A stretch of 64,000 nt of DNA from Erwinia sp. (lineage in GTDB: Bacteria; Pseudomonadota; Gammaproteobacteria; Enterobacterales; Enterobacteriaceae): NCBI GenBank assembly GCA_964016415.1, contig OZ024666.1:682001-746000 (forward strand), in the 5' to 3' direction. A model generated the notes under the pieces. The model made no database searches. It was given only the letters and a program-made list of their open reading frames with translations, and was not told where the DNA came from. Numbering within the stretch: the stretch's first letter is position 1; each line of letters opens with the position of its first letter. The position numbers and the translations under genes were made by a program. Shown one piece after another: positions 20,845 through 31,052 of this stretch.

Positions 20845-22098
20845 ATGCCACGTTCGCTGCACCCGACTGATACTGCTTTTAACACTGCTGCACTTTTATC
20901 TCTGGCTCATCACTACCAGGGGCCATTTTGGGCTTATGATGCAGAGACTATCCGACAACTCATCGCTCAGTTACAGCCTTTTGATGTAATACGTTTTGCA
21001 CAAAAAGCCTGCTCCAACATCCATATTTTACGCCTGATGCGTGCAGCAGGTGTCAGAGTAGATTCAGTCTCTCTGGGTGAGATAGAACGTGCGCTGGTGG
21101 CTGGTTATCAGCCAGGCGGCGATGAGATTGTCTTTACCGCAGATGTGCTCGATGAACCGACACTGAAACGTCTGGTGGAGCTGAATATCCCGGTTAATGC
21201 CGGGTCAATTGATATGTTAGTGCAATTGGGGCGCTGTTCACCCGGACACCGTGTCTGGTTGCGTATCAATCCGGGTTTTGGTCATGGTCATAGCCAGAAA
21301 ACCAACACCGGAGGAGAAAACAGTAAGCATGGCATCTGGCATGCGGATATTGCACACGCACTGCACGTCATCAAACAGTACGATCTGAAGCTGACAGGCA
21401 TGCATATGCATATTGGTTCCGGGGTGGATTACGATCACCTGGCGCAAGTGTGTGGTGCAATGGTCAGTCAGGTGATTGCCTCGGGTGAGGATCTGCAAGC
21501 CATTTCGGCGGGCGGAGGGCTGTCGATTCCTTATCAAGGTGGTGGTGAAGCAATTGATACCGGGCACTATTTTGGTCTATGGGATTCAGCACGCAAACGT
21601 ATTGCTGACCACCTCGGGCATCCGGTAACGCTGGAGATTGAGCCCGGACGTTTTCTGGTCGCTGAATCAGGTGTGCTGGTCTGTCAGGTCAGGGCAATAA
21701 AAGAGATGGGAACGCGCCATTTTGTGCTGGTCGATGCCGGTTTCAATGATCTGATGCGTCCGGCGATGTATGGCAGTTATCACCATATCAGTGTGATCCC
21801 GGCTGACGGGCGGGATCTCAGTACTCAACCTGAGAAGGAAACTGTGGTGGCCGGGCCATTATGTGAATCAGGCGATGTCTTCACTCAGTTGGAAGGGGGG
21901 CAGGTGGAAACCCGTTTACTGCCTGCTGTCAACGTGGGGGACTATCTGGTCTTCCACGATACAGGGGCTTATGGGGCATCTATGTCTTCCAACTACAATA
22001 GCCGCCCTTTACTGCCTGAAGTGCTGTTTGAGGGGGCTGAGCCGCGGGAAATTCGTCGGCGGCAAACGATTGAATCCTTGCTGGCACTGGAAGAGTAA
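20845..22098 (+). CDS. lysA: Diaminopimelate decarboxylase
   Basis: 417-aa PLP enzyme making L-lysine from meso-diaminopimelate, the last step of lysine synthesis. Fold III (alanine-racemase-like) motifs: RFAQKACSN with the PLP lysine K54, HMHIGSGV, AGGGLSIPYQ, EPGRFLVAESGVL, and PLCESGDVF with the second-half active-site cysteine. Close to the E. coli length (420). AAGGAG ribosome site. Under LysR control. Confidence 0.96.
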   Translation: MPRSLHPTDTAFNTAALLSLAHHYQGPFWAYDAETIRQLIAQLQPFDVIRFAQKACSNIHILRLMRAAGVRVDSVSLGEIERALVAGYQPGGDEIVFTADVLDEPTLKRLVELNIPVNAGSIDMLVQLGRCSPGHRVWLRINPGFGHGHSQKTNTGGENSKHGIWHADIAHALHVIKQYDLKLTGMHMHIGSGVDYDHLAQVCGAMVSQVIASGEDLQAISAGGGLSIPYQGGGEAIDTGHYFGLWDSARKRIADHLGHPVTLEIEPGRFLVAESGVLVCQVRAIKEMGTRHFVLVDAGFNDLMRPAMYGSYHHISVIPADGRDLSTQPEKETVVAGPLCESGDVFTQLEGGQVETRLLPAVNVGDYLVFHDTGAYGASMSSNYNSRPLLPEVLFEGAEPREIRRRQTIESLLALEE

Positions 22099-22208
22099 TC
22101 TCTGCTCTGCCACTTTTGTGGTGTCATCCGAGCTGATCAACACCGATCTGCGAATGGCGGTGAAAAATGGTATTCTCTGGCAGATAATTTTGCCGACAGG
22201 AGAGTACC

Positions 22209-24362
22209 ATGCCCCTCACGCGGTTCCCCATCTGGCCCATTGGGGCGCTTTTACTGCCTTGGTTGAACATGGCAAATTAACCGGCTGTGAGCCTTTTTTG
22301 CAGATGCCGATCCCTCCCCCATGCTGAAGCGTATTCCTGAGCTGGTCTATTCTGAACAGCGCATTCGTCAACCGATGGTACGACGTTCATGGCTGGCAAA
22401 ACGTGAAAAGAGCGATCGCACACTACGAGGGCGGGAAGATTTTGTCGCCGTCGACTGGGAAACCGCACTCGATTTGGTGGCTGAAGCCAATCGTCGGGTA
22501 CGGGCTCAGTATGGTGGTGAGGGTATCTTCAATGGCTCTTATGGCTGGTCATCGGCTGGTCGGGTTAATCATGCCAGAACCCTCATCCGGCGTTTTTATT
22601 TCGCCGGGGGCGGCGGAATTGACCAGCAGGGCAACTACAGCTGGGGAGCGGCACAATTTTTTCTGCCTTATATCATAGGGACCTATCAGCCACTGACCGG
22701 AAAAGTCACCGACTGGCCTGATGTTGTCGGGCATTGCGATATTTTTATTGCTATTGGTGGTCTGGCGTTGAAGAACGGTCAGATAGCGTCTGGCGGGGCC
22801 GGTCAGCATACGCTTAAGCCAGCATTACAGCAGTTAGCCGCGAAGGGAACCGGGGTGATTAATATCAGCCCGATGCGTGATGACTGCCCGGCATTTCTTA
22901 ACGCTGAATGGATACCGATACGGCCTAACACCGATGTCGCATTGTTGCTGGCATTGGGTTATGAAATCGAACGCAGTGGTGCGACTGATCAAGCATTTCT
23001 TCATTCGCACTGCGTTGGTTATCCTCAATTACGGGCTTATCTGTTGGGGGAGAGTGACGGTATTGCGAAAACACCTGCCTGGGCCAGCGCGATTACCGGC
23101 ATCGCAGAGAGCCGTATTTCTCAGTTAGCGCAACAACTGATCGGACAGCGTAGTTTTATAACTTGTTCTTATGCCGTTCAGCGAGCGCACCGGGGTGACC
23201 AACCCTACTGGATGATGATTGCGTTTTCAGCAATGCTCGGTCAGCCTGGCTTACCCGGCGGAGGTTTTTCTTTCGGTCATGGTTCAATGAATAGCGTGGG
23301 TAACCCGCGCATTGAGGGGCCGGCACCGTTGATGTCAACCGGGGTGAATCCGCTGGCAGACAGGGCGATACCGGTTGCCCGTATTGCGGATATGCTGCTG
23401 AATCCTCATGGCCAGTATCAGTTTCAGGGAAAAACCGCGACCTATCCTGATACACAACTGATCCACTGGGCAGGAGGCAATCCGTTTCATCACCATCAGC
23501 AGCTGAATCGTCTGGTAGCTGGCTGGCAGAAGCCTGAAACGGTCATTGTGCAGGATATTGTCTGGACAGCCGCGGCGAAAATGGCAGACATCGTACTGCC
23601 CGCCACCACCTCGTTAGAGCGTAATGACATTGGCGGCTCCTCGCGTGATCGCTATATTCTCGCCATGCACCAGGCTATTGCACCACAACATCAGGCACGT
23701 AACGATTTTGATATCTTTGCCGATCTGGCTGAACGTCTGGGCTATCGTGAGCGCTTTACCGAAAATCGTGATGAGATGGGATGGATCAAACATCTCTATC
23801 AGCAGTGTGCTGAGAACTACCAGCAGCAAGGGGTTGACTGGCCTGATTTTGCAAGTTTTTGGCAGCAGGGAATAGTGACGTTACCGGAGCCACAACGTCC
23901 GTTTATTTTTATGGAAAACTTCCGTCAGGATCCGCAACGTCATCCGATTCAGACCGCCAGCGGCAAAATTGAGCTGTTCAGTCAAACCATTGCTGATTAC
24001 CAACTGGAAGACATGGCGGCTCATCCGCAGTGGCGACCACCGCAGGAGTGGCTTGGAAGCGAGCTGACACAGCGCTTTCCGTTACATATGATCTCAATCC
24101 AGCCGGAAGATCGCCTGCATAGTCAGATGGATTGCACCCCAGGAGTTCAGGCGAATAAAACCGCAGGGCATGAAACCCTCTGGATGCATCCCGAAGATGC
24201 CCGGTCGCGGGGAATTGCAGAAGGTGATCGGGTTGAGGTGAGTAATGAGCGAGGCCGGATGCTGGCGGGAGTCAGACTGACCGAAGGGGTCAGTCGTCAG
24301 GTGATACTGATTGCAACCGGAGCATGGTTCAATCCTGGCTTCGGTGCTGACTGGCAACCCTG
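22209..24362 (+). pseudogene. BisC/TorZ-like molybdopterin S/N-oxide reductase, frameshifted and IS-truncated
   Basis: Broken molybdopterin-guanine-dinucleotide reductase of the DMSO-reductase/BisC group. The long intact stretch (from 22321) carries FVAVDWETALDLV, the Ser ligand region GSYGWSSAG, NYSWGAAQFFLPYI, GGGFSFGHGSMNSVGN, WTAAAKMADIVLPATTSLERND and TASGKIELFSQ. The N-terminus (AHWGAFTALVEHGKL) is in another frame and joins at T6 (22294-22299), so one base is missing. The likely original start, ATG 22209 behind ACAGGAGAG, needs a second one-base correction near C4 at 22226-22229. IS copy 2 removes the C-terminus. Length suggests about 50 residues are lost. Confidence 0.85.
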
Positions 24363-24445
24363 TGTAGTGGTCAACTAATTTTGGCCACACGACCTGACTG
24401 TTCGTGGAACAGCCGCTCTGATTCATTTGGCGTTAAGCCACCGTT

Positions 24446-25536
<1,091 letters not shown>

Positions 25537-25608
25537 TGGTTCACCTATAAGATGTTGAGGTGAGCATATCACCTCTGCTCAGGTGGCCAAATTCAGTGTG
25601 CCACTACA

Positions 25609-26157
25609 GTTCCGGCGATGGAGACACGTTTACTGCCTGTGCCTGGTATCAGTCACGGCGGTGTTTTACAGCTGCGTGGGCCGAATGTCATGTCAGGGTA
25701 TCTGCGGGTCGAGAATCCAGGAGTGTTAGAGGTGCCACAAGCCCGCAATGTTGAGGGTGTGACAGAAGCGGGTTGGTATGATACGGGTGATATCGTCAGT
25801 TTCGATGCGCAAGGATTCTGCCATATTCATGGTCGGCTTAAACGCTTTGCTAAAATCGCAGGTGAGATGGTTTCGCTGGAAATGGTGGAGACCCTTGCGC
25901 GTCATGCTGCGCCTGCCGCACAACATGGTGCGGTAGTTAAGCCTGATGGCAGCCGGGGCGAGGCACTGGTATTGTTCAGTAATGACAACACGCTTAACCG
26001 GGAAATATTGCAACAGGCTGCCCGTGAACTGGCACTACCTGAGCTGGCCATTCCTCGTGATATTCGTTATATAGCACAATTGCCATTGTTGGGGAGTGGC
26101 AAAATCGATTATATCTCGCTGCGTCAGCTGATGGAGGAAGAAACCGATGGTAAGTAA
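25609..26157 (+). pseudogene. aas: Aas C-terminal fragment (2-acylglycerophosphoethanolamine acyltransferase / acyl-ACP synthetase)
   Basis: Only the last ~180 residues of the ~719-aa bifunctional Aas remain, beginning right at the IS end. What is left is the acyl-adenylating domain tail: [16 protein letters not shown] (near the AMP-binding A8 region), [24 protein letters not shown]-like [20 protein letters not shown]. The acyltransferase domain and most of the synthetase domain are gone, so it cannot function. Overlaps the lplT start, as in the E. coli aas-lplT operon. Confidence 0.92.
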
Positions 26158-27355
26158 CAGAGGTCCGGTAAGCCTCTTCAGTAAAGGGATGAATGCAGTG
26201 CTTTGCGCTCAATTTCTTTCTGCCTTTGCTGATAACGCACTCTTGTTTACTATCCTCGCGGTGATTAAGCAGCTGGCTTATCCCGACTGGAGCCAGCCGG
26301 TACTTCAGATGGTTTTTGTCGCGACATATATTTTACTGGCACCGTTTGTCGGACAATTTGCTGATAGTTTTGCTAAAGGGCGGGTCATGATGTGCGCTAA
26401 CACCCTTAAGTTGTGTGGTGCACTGGTTATCTGCCTGGGACTGGATCCCTTTATCGGTTATTCGCTGGTTGGTGTAGGCGCTGCTGCTTACTCGCCAGCA
26501 AAATACGGCATTTTCGGGGAGCTGACTTCCGGTGATAATCTGGTGAAAGCCAATGGATTGATGGAATCATCAACCATTGTGGCGATTCTTACCGGGTCGA
26601 TTGCCGGCGGTATCCTGGCTGACTGAAATCTTACTGCGGGGCTGATTCTGTGTGCGGTAGCTTATGGTATGGCTGTGGTGCTGAACAGATTTATACCTTT
26701 GCTGCCAGCGGCGCGCCCTGGCCGTGGCTGGAAGCCTGGACATCTGTTAGGTGCATTTATTCAGGCTTGCCGGGTATTGTGGCGTGACGCTGATACGCGT
26801 TTTTCACTCTCTGGCACCAGCTTATTCTGGGGTGCGGGCGTCACCTTGCGTTTTCTGCTGGTATTATGGGTACCGATGGTGTTAGGGATCCCGGATAATA
26901 CCACACCGACATTACTCAATGCGTTGGTGGCGGTTGGTATCGTTATCGGAGCCGGTATAGCAGCAAAATGGATAACGCTTTCCCGGGTTCAGCGCTGCAT
27001 GCCTGCGGGAGTGTTGATTGGTATTATAGTGGTGCTGTTTACGCTGCAACAACACGTATGGAGTGCCTGTCTGTTACTGATTTTGATTGGTGTGTTAGGC
27101 GGTTTTTTTATCGTACCACTGAATGCGTTATTGCAAGTTAAAGGCAAGGAGAGCGTGGGGGCGGGTAATGCCATCGCGGTGCAGAATCTTGGTGAAAATG
27201 GCGCGATGTTACTGATGCTGGCGCTTTACTCACTGGCGGTGAAACTGTGCGCTTCGCCGGTGATAACCGGGGTGTGTTTCGGTGCGTTATTTACTCTGGC
27301 TATTGCCCTGCTTTGGGTGAGTTATCGAAAACAGGCAACCGTCCGCAAAGTGTGA
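26147..27355 (+). pseudogene. lplT: Lysophospholipid transporter LplT with in-frame TGA
   Basis: MFS flippase that moves lysophospholipids inward for re-acylation by Aas. The sequence is collinear with E. coli LplT across the whole length, but codon 160 is TGA (26624-26626) in GGILAD-*-N, where E. coli has Trp (ADWHV). The downstream part ([42 protein letters not shown]) continues in the same frame to 27355. A single TGG to TGA nonsense change explains it. Its partner aas is also truncated, so the pathway is inactive. Confidence 0.9.
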
Positions 27356-27380
27356 TGGAGTTTTACTCCACAAAGCATAA

Positions 27381-27407
27381 CACCGAACCGGACAGACCGG
27401 TTCGGTG
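27381..27407. terminator. Bidirectional stem between lplT and tas
   Basis: CACCGAACCGG, loop ACAGA, CCGGTTCGGTG: a perfect 11-bp stem between convergent genes. It has no long T-tract but a typical position for a shared terminator. Confidence 0.65.
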
Positions 27408-27413
27408 CGGTTA

Positions 27414-28454
27414 TCAGGGAGCCGGGAAGGTGAAACGCTGATGGATAGCTTCCAGTTCTCCAAGCAGTTCAGGTGACAGCGTCAGATTAAAACTGTCGAT
27501 GTTGGTCTGTAACTGTTCCAGCGTCGTCGCCCCGAGCAGTGTGCTGGCAACAAACGGCTGCTGCCGTACGAAAGCCAGCGCCATTTGTGCCGGGTTAATA
27601 CCGTGCTGACGTGCCAGACTGACATATTCAGCGGTGGCAAGTTGTGCCTGGTGACCACTGTAACGGGTAAAGCGGCTAAAAAGGGTGTTACGGGCGTTGG
27701 CCGGGGCCGCGCCATCCAGGTATTTACCACTCAGTGTGCCGAAAGCCAGACAGGAGTATGCCAGGAGTTCGACGCCTTCATGCTGACTGATCTCTGCCAG
27801 CCCCACCTCAAAACTGCGATTGAGCAGGCTGTAAGGATTCTGAATAGAAACGATGCGCGGCAGTTGATGTTTTTCAGCCAGCTGCAGATAACGCATCACT
27901 CCCCAAGGCGTTTCATTCGACACGCCAATATAGCGTATTTTCCCTGCTCTTACCTGCTCGTTCAGTGCCTCAAGGGTTTCCAGTAAAGTTATCGTGCTGT
28001 TATTATCGCTGTAGTGATAATTGAGTTGTCCAAAACAGTTTGTCGGACGTTGTGGCCAGTGTAACTGGTATAAATCGAGGTAATCCGTGTTTAACCGCTG
28101 CAAACTGGCTTCAATTGCAGCACGGATATTTTTACGATCCAGCGCCTGTTGGGGGCGGATCGACGCATCAGCGCCTCTTACCGGGCCGGCGACCTTTGAG
28201 GCCAGAATAATTTTATCGCGACAGCCACGAGTTTTTAGCCAGCTTCCAATATAGCGTTCAGTGGCGCCCTGGGTTTCCGGACGCGGTGGAACGGGATACA
28301 TCTCAGCGGTGTCAATCAGATTAATTCCACACTCGAGGGCCATATCTAATTGTGCATGGGCCTGTGCTTCGGTATTTTGCTCACCAAATGTCATGGTGCC
28401 CAGTCCCAATTGACTGATTTCCAGAGTGCTGTGGGGGATACGATGATAATGCAT
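27414..28454 (-). CDS. tas: Aldo-keto reductase Tas
   Basis: 346 aa, exactly the E. coli length and similar throughout. NADP(H)-dependent aldo-keto reductase fold with the catalytic tetrad in place: Asp in NLIDTAEMYP, Tyr in AEMYPVPP, Lys in ILASKVAG, His in YQLHWPQRP. The E. coli gene was found as a suppressor of a tyrosine auxotroph; its natural substrate is unknown. Convergent with lplT and followed downstream-in-map by a broken ygdR-like gene. Confidence 0.94.
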   Translation of the reverse strand: MHYHRIPHSTLEISQLGLGTMTFGEQNTEAQAHAQLDMALECGINLIDTAEMYPVPPRPETQGATERYIGSWLKTRGCRDKIILASKVAGPVRGADASIRPQQALDRKNIRAAIEASLQRLNTDYLDLYQLHWPQRPTNCFGQLNYHYSDNNSTITLLETLEALNEQVRAGKIRYIGVSNETPWGVMRYLQLAEKHQLPRIVSIQNPYSLLNRSFEVGLAEISQHEGVELLAYSCLAFGTLSGKYLDGAAPANARNTLFSRFTRYSGHQAQLATAEYVSLARQHGINPAQMALAFVRQQPFVASTLLGATTLEQLQTNIDSFNLTLSPELLGELEAIHQRFTFPAP

Positions 28455-28735
28455 ATACCGTTTTTCCTCTTGCGATTAAATCACTGGTCGGGTTGTCAGT
28501 GGAAGCTCATTCCCGCTAAACCAGCAACATGAAACGTCATACATCCGATTTTTCTTCACTGTTGTCAGTGATTGTCTGTGAATGGGCTTTTGATAATCCA
28601 GTGACAATCTTTCATTGACTACTGTGTTGTCAACTTCTGCGAAGCTGTAAACAGCTCTTGACTATAGCGGGGCAGACGAAGAACCGCAAAGCGGAGCTTC
28701 AGTACCAGAGCATCAGCACCGCTCATTGCATTGAT
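28455..28735. other. Intergenic region between tas and the ygdR-like gene
   Basis: 281 bases with no gene. A small imperfect hairpin (CCGC AAA GCGG with flanking GAAG/CTTC) at about 28678-28700 may be the end of the ygdR transcript. Nothing else is recognised. Confidence 0.35.
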
Positions 28736-28951
28736 TCAGCGCTCAATGATTGACGAAATATCGTCATGTGCGATGTGCTGTTTGTTGCCTTGTCTGTCAA
28801 CATACACCATTTCTCCACTGCCAGGATCAACAGAGGGTTTTCCCTGCACCTGGATAACTTTGCCTTCGCGTGTGGCAATAACAAAATGACGGGTACATCC
28901 TGTAACAGCGAGCAGTATCATTCCGGAAAGCACTATCTACAGCCATTTCAC
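28736..28951 (-). pseudogene. ygdR: YgdI/YgdR-family lipoprotein with in-frame TAG in the signal peptide
   Basis: Encodes a ~70-aa lipoprotein of the YgdI/YgdR family: hydrophobic signal, lipobox AVTGC, then the mature domain FVIATREGKVIQVQGKPSVD...GEMVYVDRQGNKQHI. Reading from the likely start (GTG at 28951, codons V-K-W-L) the fifth codon is TAG (28937-28939), probably once CAG. A shorter product could begin at the ATG in SGMILLAV but would lack a Shine-Dalgarno and the positively charged signal start. ygdQ, its usual neighbour next to mutH, is absent. Confidence 0.7.
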
Positions 28952-29159
28952 GCCTTGCACCTCGTTTTATTGTCGGTGTGTTTCTCTATTATGTCTGAGC
29001 TGATGTTATCTTTTATTGTTTCAAAGGGGGAAGTTCTCAGTTTAGCCTGACTGTTTACAGTCTGTCTTCGTGGCAGAAACAGTCACTAACAAGTTGGCAG
29101 ATTTTTCTGGTGCTTTTTTTCATATCACGGTTCACGATGAGCACAGTCAGAAATAGTGG

Positions 29160-29840
29160 TTATAACAAAAAATGACGGGCCAGCAGTGGCGCGGTGAAAT
29201 TTTTTTTCAGGTAAAAGCCACGCGGTAACGTCAGGATGGGTTGTCCGTTTCGTCCGATGGCTTCTGTCAGCGCCTGACTGTTTGCTGCTTTGGGGCGAAG
29301 TTGCAAAACTTCACCATGCCGTGCGGTGATGGACTCTACCTCGCCCAGCACGATCATATCCATCAGCTCCTCCCAGTCGCGCTGTAGCCTACATTCTTCA
29401 TCGTAATCCGGGCTCCATAACAAAGGTGTTCCCACCCGACGTTCACCCAGAGGAATCGCGCGATCACCCTGAACTGGTATCCACAGCACGCGTGATAGCT
29501 TATAACGCACATGACTCTCCTGCCAGCGAACACCTACATTTCCGGTCAGAGGAGCAACACAGACGAAGGTGGTTTCCAACGGACGACCCTGTAAATCGAC
29601 CGGTATGGTTTTCAGCTCGACGCCGATAGCTGCAAAATCCTGTTCTGGTTTACTGCCCGCAGATGCACCGAGGCAATGCTCAAATAACATGCCTACCCAC
29701 CCTTTATCTTTTTTCAGATTGGCGGGAATGTCGATGCCAGCCGCCGTGGCAATTTCACTCAGACTATATCCTGCCAGCTGTCCGGCTCTGTTGAGTAGCT
29801 CCTGTTCACTTTGAGGTGGAGTAAGGGTAGTTAACTTCAC
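29160..29840 (-). CDS. mutH: DNA mismatch repair endonuclease MutH
   Basis: 226-aa strand-discrimination nuclease. It nicks the unmethylated strand at hemimethylated GATC after MutS-MutL activation. Catalytic residues D68, E75, K77 are present in [14 protein letters not shown], and the [13 protein letters not shown] region is conserved. GTG start at 29840 with AGGATCC upstream. Its presence implies Dam methylation in this organism. Confidence 0.96.
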   Translation of the reverse strand: MKLTTLTPPQSEQELLNRAGQLAGYSLSEIATAAGIDIPANLKKDKGWVGMLFEHCLGASAGSKPEQDFAAIGVELKTIPVDLQGRPLETTFVCVAPLTGNVGVRWQESHVRYKLSRVLWIPVQGDRAIPLGERRVGTPLLWSPDYDEECRLQRDWEELMDMIVLGEVESITARHGEVLQLRPKAANSQALTEAIGRNGQPILTLPRGFYLKKNFTAPLLARHFLL

Positions 29841-30036
29841 GAACGGATCCTACTGTTATTTGGTTATTAAATGAGCATCATTGTGTCAGCGATGACTCTG
29901 GCTGTGCGAACTTTTTTATCAGTAAAATAATAGCATGATAAACCATGCTTTTTTATTGGTTACCACACACCCTCCTGACGGTCACGGAACTGCCCGATAC
30001 AGTTGTCGACAATCTTCAGTGCAATTTTGCACTATG

Positions 30037-30045
30037 TTATCCACA
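30037..30045 (+). promoter_or_regulatory. DnaA box, exact consensus
   Basis: TTATCCACA, forward orientation, in the DARS2-position region. Confidence 0.75.
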
Positions 30046-30144
30046 GATATGCGGGATAACCGGACAATTATTTTAATACTGTTTCTATTTACAGCCTTGA
30101 CAGCCTCTGTTTTGACCTTTTTAGTCAGCTTTTATCTTTGTTCC

Positions 30145-30153
30145 TGTGGATAA
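30145..30153 (-). promoter_or_regulatory. DnaA box, exact consensus
   Basis: TGTGGATAA on the + strand, i.e. TTATCCACA in reverse orientation, 100 bases from the first box. Confidence 0.75.
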
Positions 30154-30337
30154 AACAGGCGATGATTAATTTTTGCTCACTTTTGCAGATAAGAAATATG
30201 ACACCGTAATGAATCAGCTGAAAACTTTTTTGAAGAAAATATTATTGTTTATTTACAATGTCTTAATTCATTTTTTTTTGACGCTCCGTGGTGACAAGAA
30301 AAGTTTTCCCCATATCATCGGTTAGTTCCTCACATAT

Positions 30338-30392
30338 CTATCCACAGAAAAAGTGCATAACATCGTGCAAATGTGATGAAGATTGTCGATAA
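30338..30392. promoter_or_regulatory. Three-box DnaA cluster, likely DARS core
   Basis: CTATCCACA (+) at 30338, then TTATGCACT (-) at 30352-30360 and TTATCGACA (-) at 30384-30392. The first two face each other across 5 bases. Each is one mismatch from TTATNCACA. Confidence 0.55.
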
Positions 30393-30515
30393 CTCTCCCG
30401 GCTCACTCGGTTATGCAATGTGCTATTAATGATTTTTGCATGAAAGCAGTGGTTTACCGCCTGATTGGAGTATGAAACAATCAGCCAATCTAAGAGTTAT
30501 GTTTGAGGTAGTCCA

Positions 30516-31040
30516 GTGATCGATGATGATGGCTACCGCCTGAATGTTGGCATCGTAATTTGTAACAAGCAGGGCCAGGTATTATGGGCGCGCCGCTTCG
30601 GTCAGCACTCATGGCAATTTCCCCAGGGTGGAATGAATCCCGGAGAGAGCCCGGAGCAGGCGATGTATCGCGAGTTGTTTGAAGAAGTGGGCCTGCATCG
30701 CCGCGATGTCCGTATTTTGACCTCGACCCGTAACTGGTTACGTTATAAGTTGCCAAAACGTTTGGTGCGTTGGGACACGAAGCCTGTCTGTATCGGGCAA
30801 AAACAGAAGTGGTTTCTTCTGCAATTTATCGGCAATGATGCTGAAATTAACATGCAAACCAGCAGTACACCTGAATTTGATGGCTGGCGCTGGGTCAGTT
30901 TCTGGTATCCGGTGCGTCAGGTAGTCTCTTTTAAGCGGGATGTATATCGCCGGGTGATGAAGGAATTTGCCGGGGTAACGATGTCACACCAGGAACACGC
31001 TGCACCGCGTAATATGGCATACCGACGCAAAAGGAGTTAA
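30516..31040 (+). CDS. rppH: RNA pyrophosphohydrolase RppH
   Basis: 174-aa Nudix hydrolase that removes pyrophosphate from the 5' end of transcripts to start RNase E decay. The Nudix box [23 protein letters not shown] spans residues 38-60 with catalytic E53, E56, E57. The middle ([27 protein letters not shown]) is almost invariant. GTG start (MIDDDGYR), as in E. coli. Twelve bases before ptsP, so probably co-transcribed. Confidence 0.97.
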   Translation: MIDDDGYRLNVGIVICNKQGQVLWARRFGQHSWQFPQGGMNPGESPEQAMYRELFEEVGLHRRDVRILTSTRNWLRYKLPKRLVRWDTKPVCIGQKQKWFLLQFIGNDAEINMQTSSTPEFDGWRWVSFWYPVRQVVSFKRDVYRRVMKEFAGVTMSHQEHAAPRNMAYRRKRS

Positions 31041-31052
31041 GCAGCACTCATC

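Larger units (their letters stand above)
29841..30515. promoter_or_regulatory. mutH-rppH intergenic region with DnaA boxes, DARS2 position
   Basis: 675 bases without a convincing gene. In E. coli the mutH-rppH (ygdP) gap holds DARS2, which regenerates ATP-DnaA from ADP-DnaA. Here exact boxes TTATCCACA lie at 30037-30045 (+) and 30145-30153 (-). A cluster at 30338-30392 has CTATCCACA (+), TTATGCACT (-, 30352-30360) and TTATCGACA (-, 30384-30392), each one off consensus. A close three-box cluster with opposed orientation is what a DARS core looks like. IHF and Fis sites could not be placed by eye. The rppH promoter must also lie here. Confidence 0.75.

Noticed and set aside
21863-22327. 154-aa frame running from lysA into the bisC-like region
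   Set aside because: The lysA part is out of frame with the enzyme; only the last ~35 residues are meaningful, as the frameshifted reductase N-terminus.
26624-26626. UGA in lplT as recoded Trp or selenocysteine
   Set aside because: Other genes here use UGA as a normal stop and prfB keeps its UGA-dependent frameshift; no SECIS-like hairpin is obvious. A nonsense mutation is simpler.
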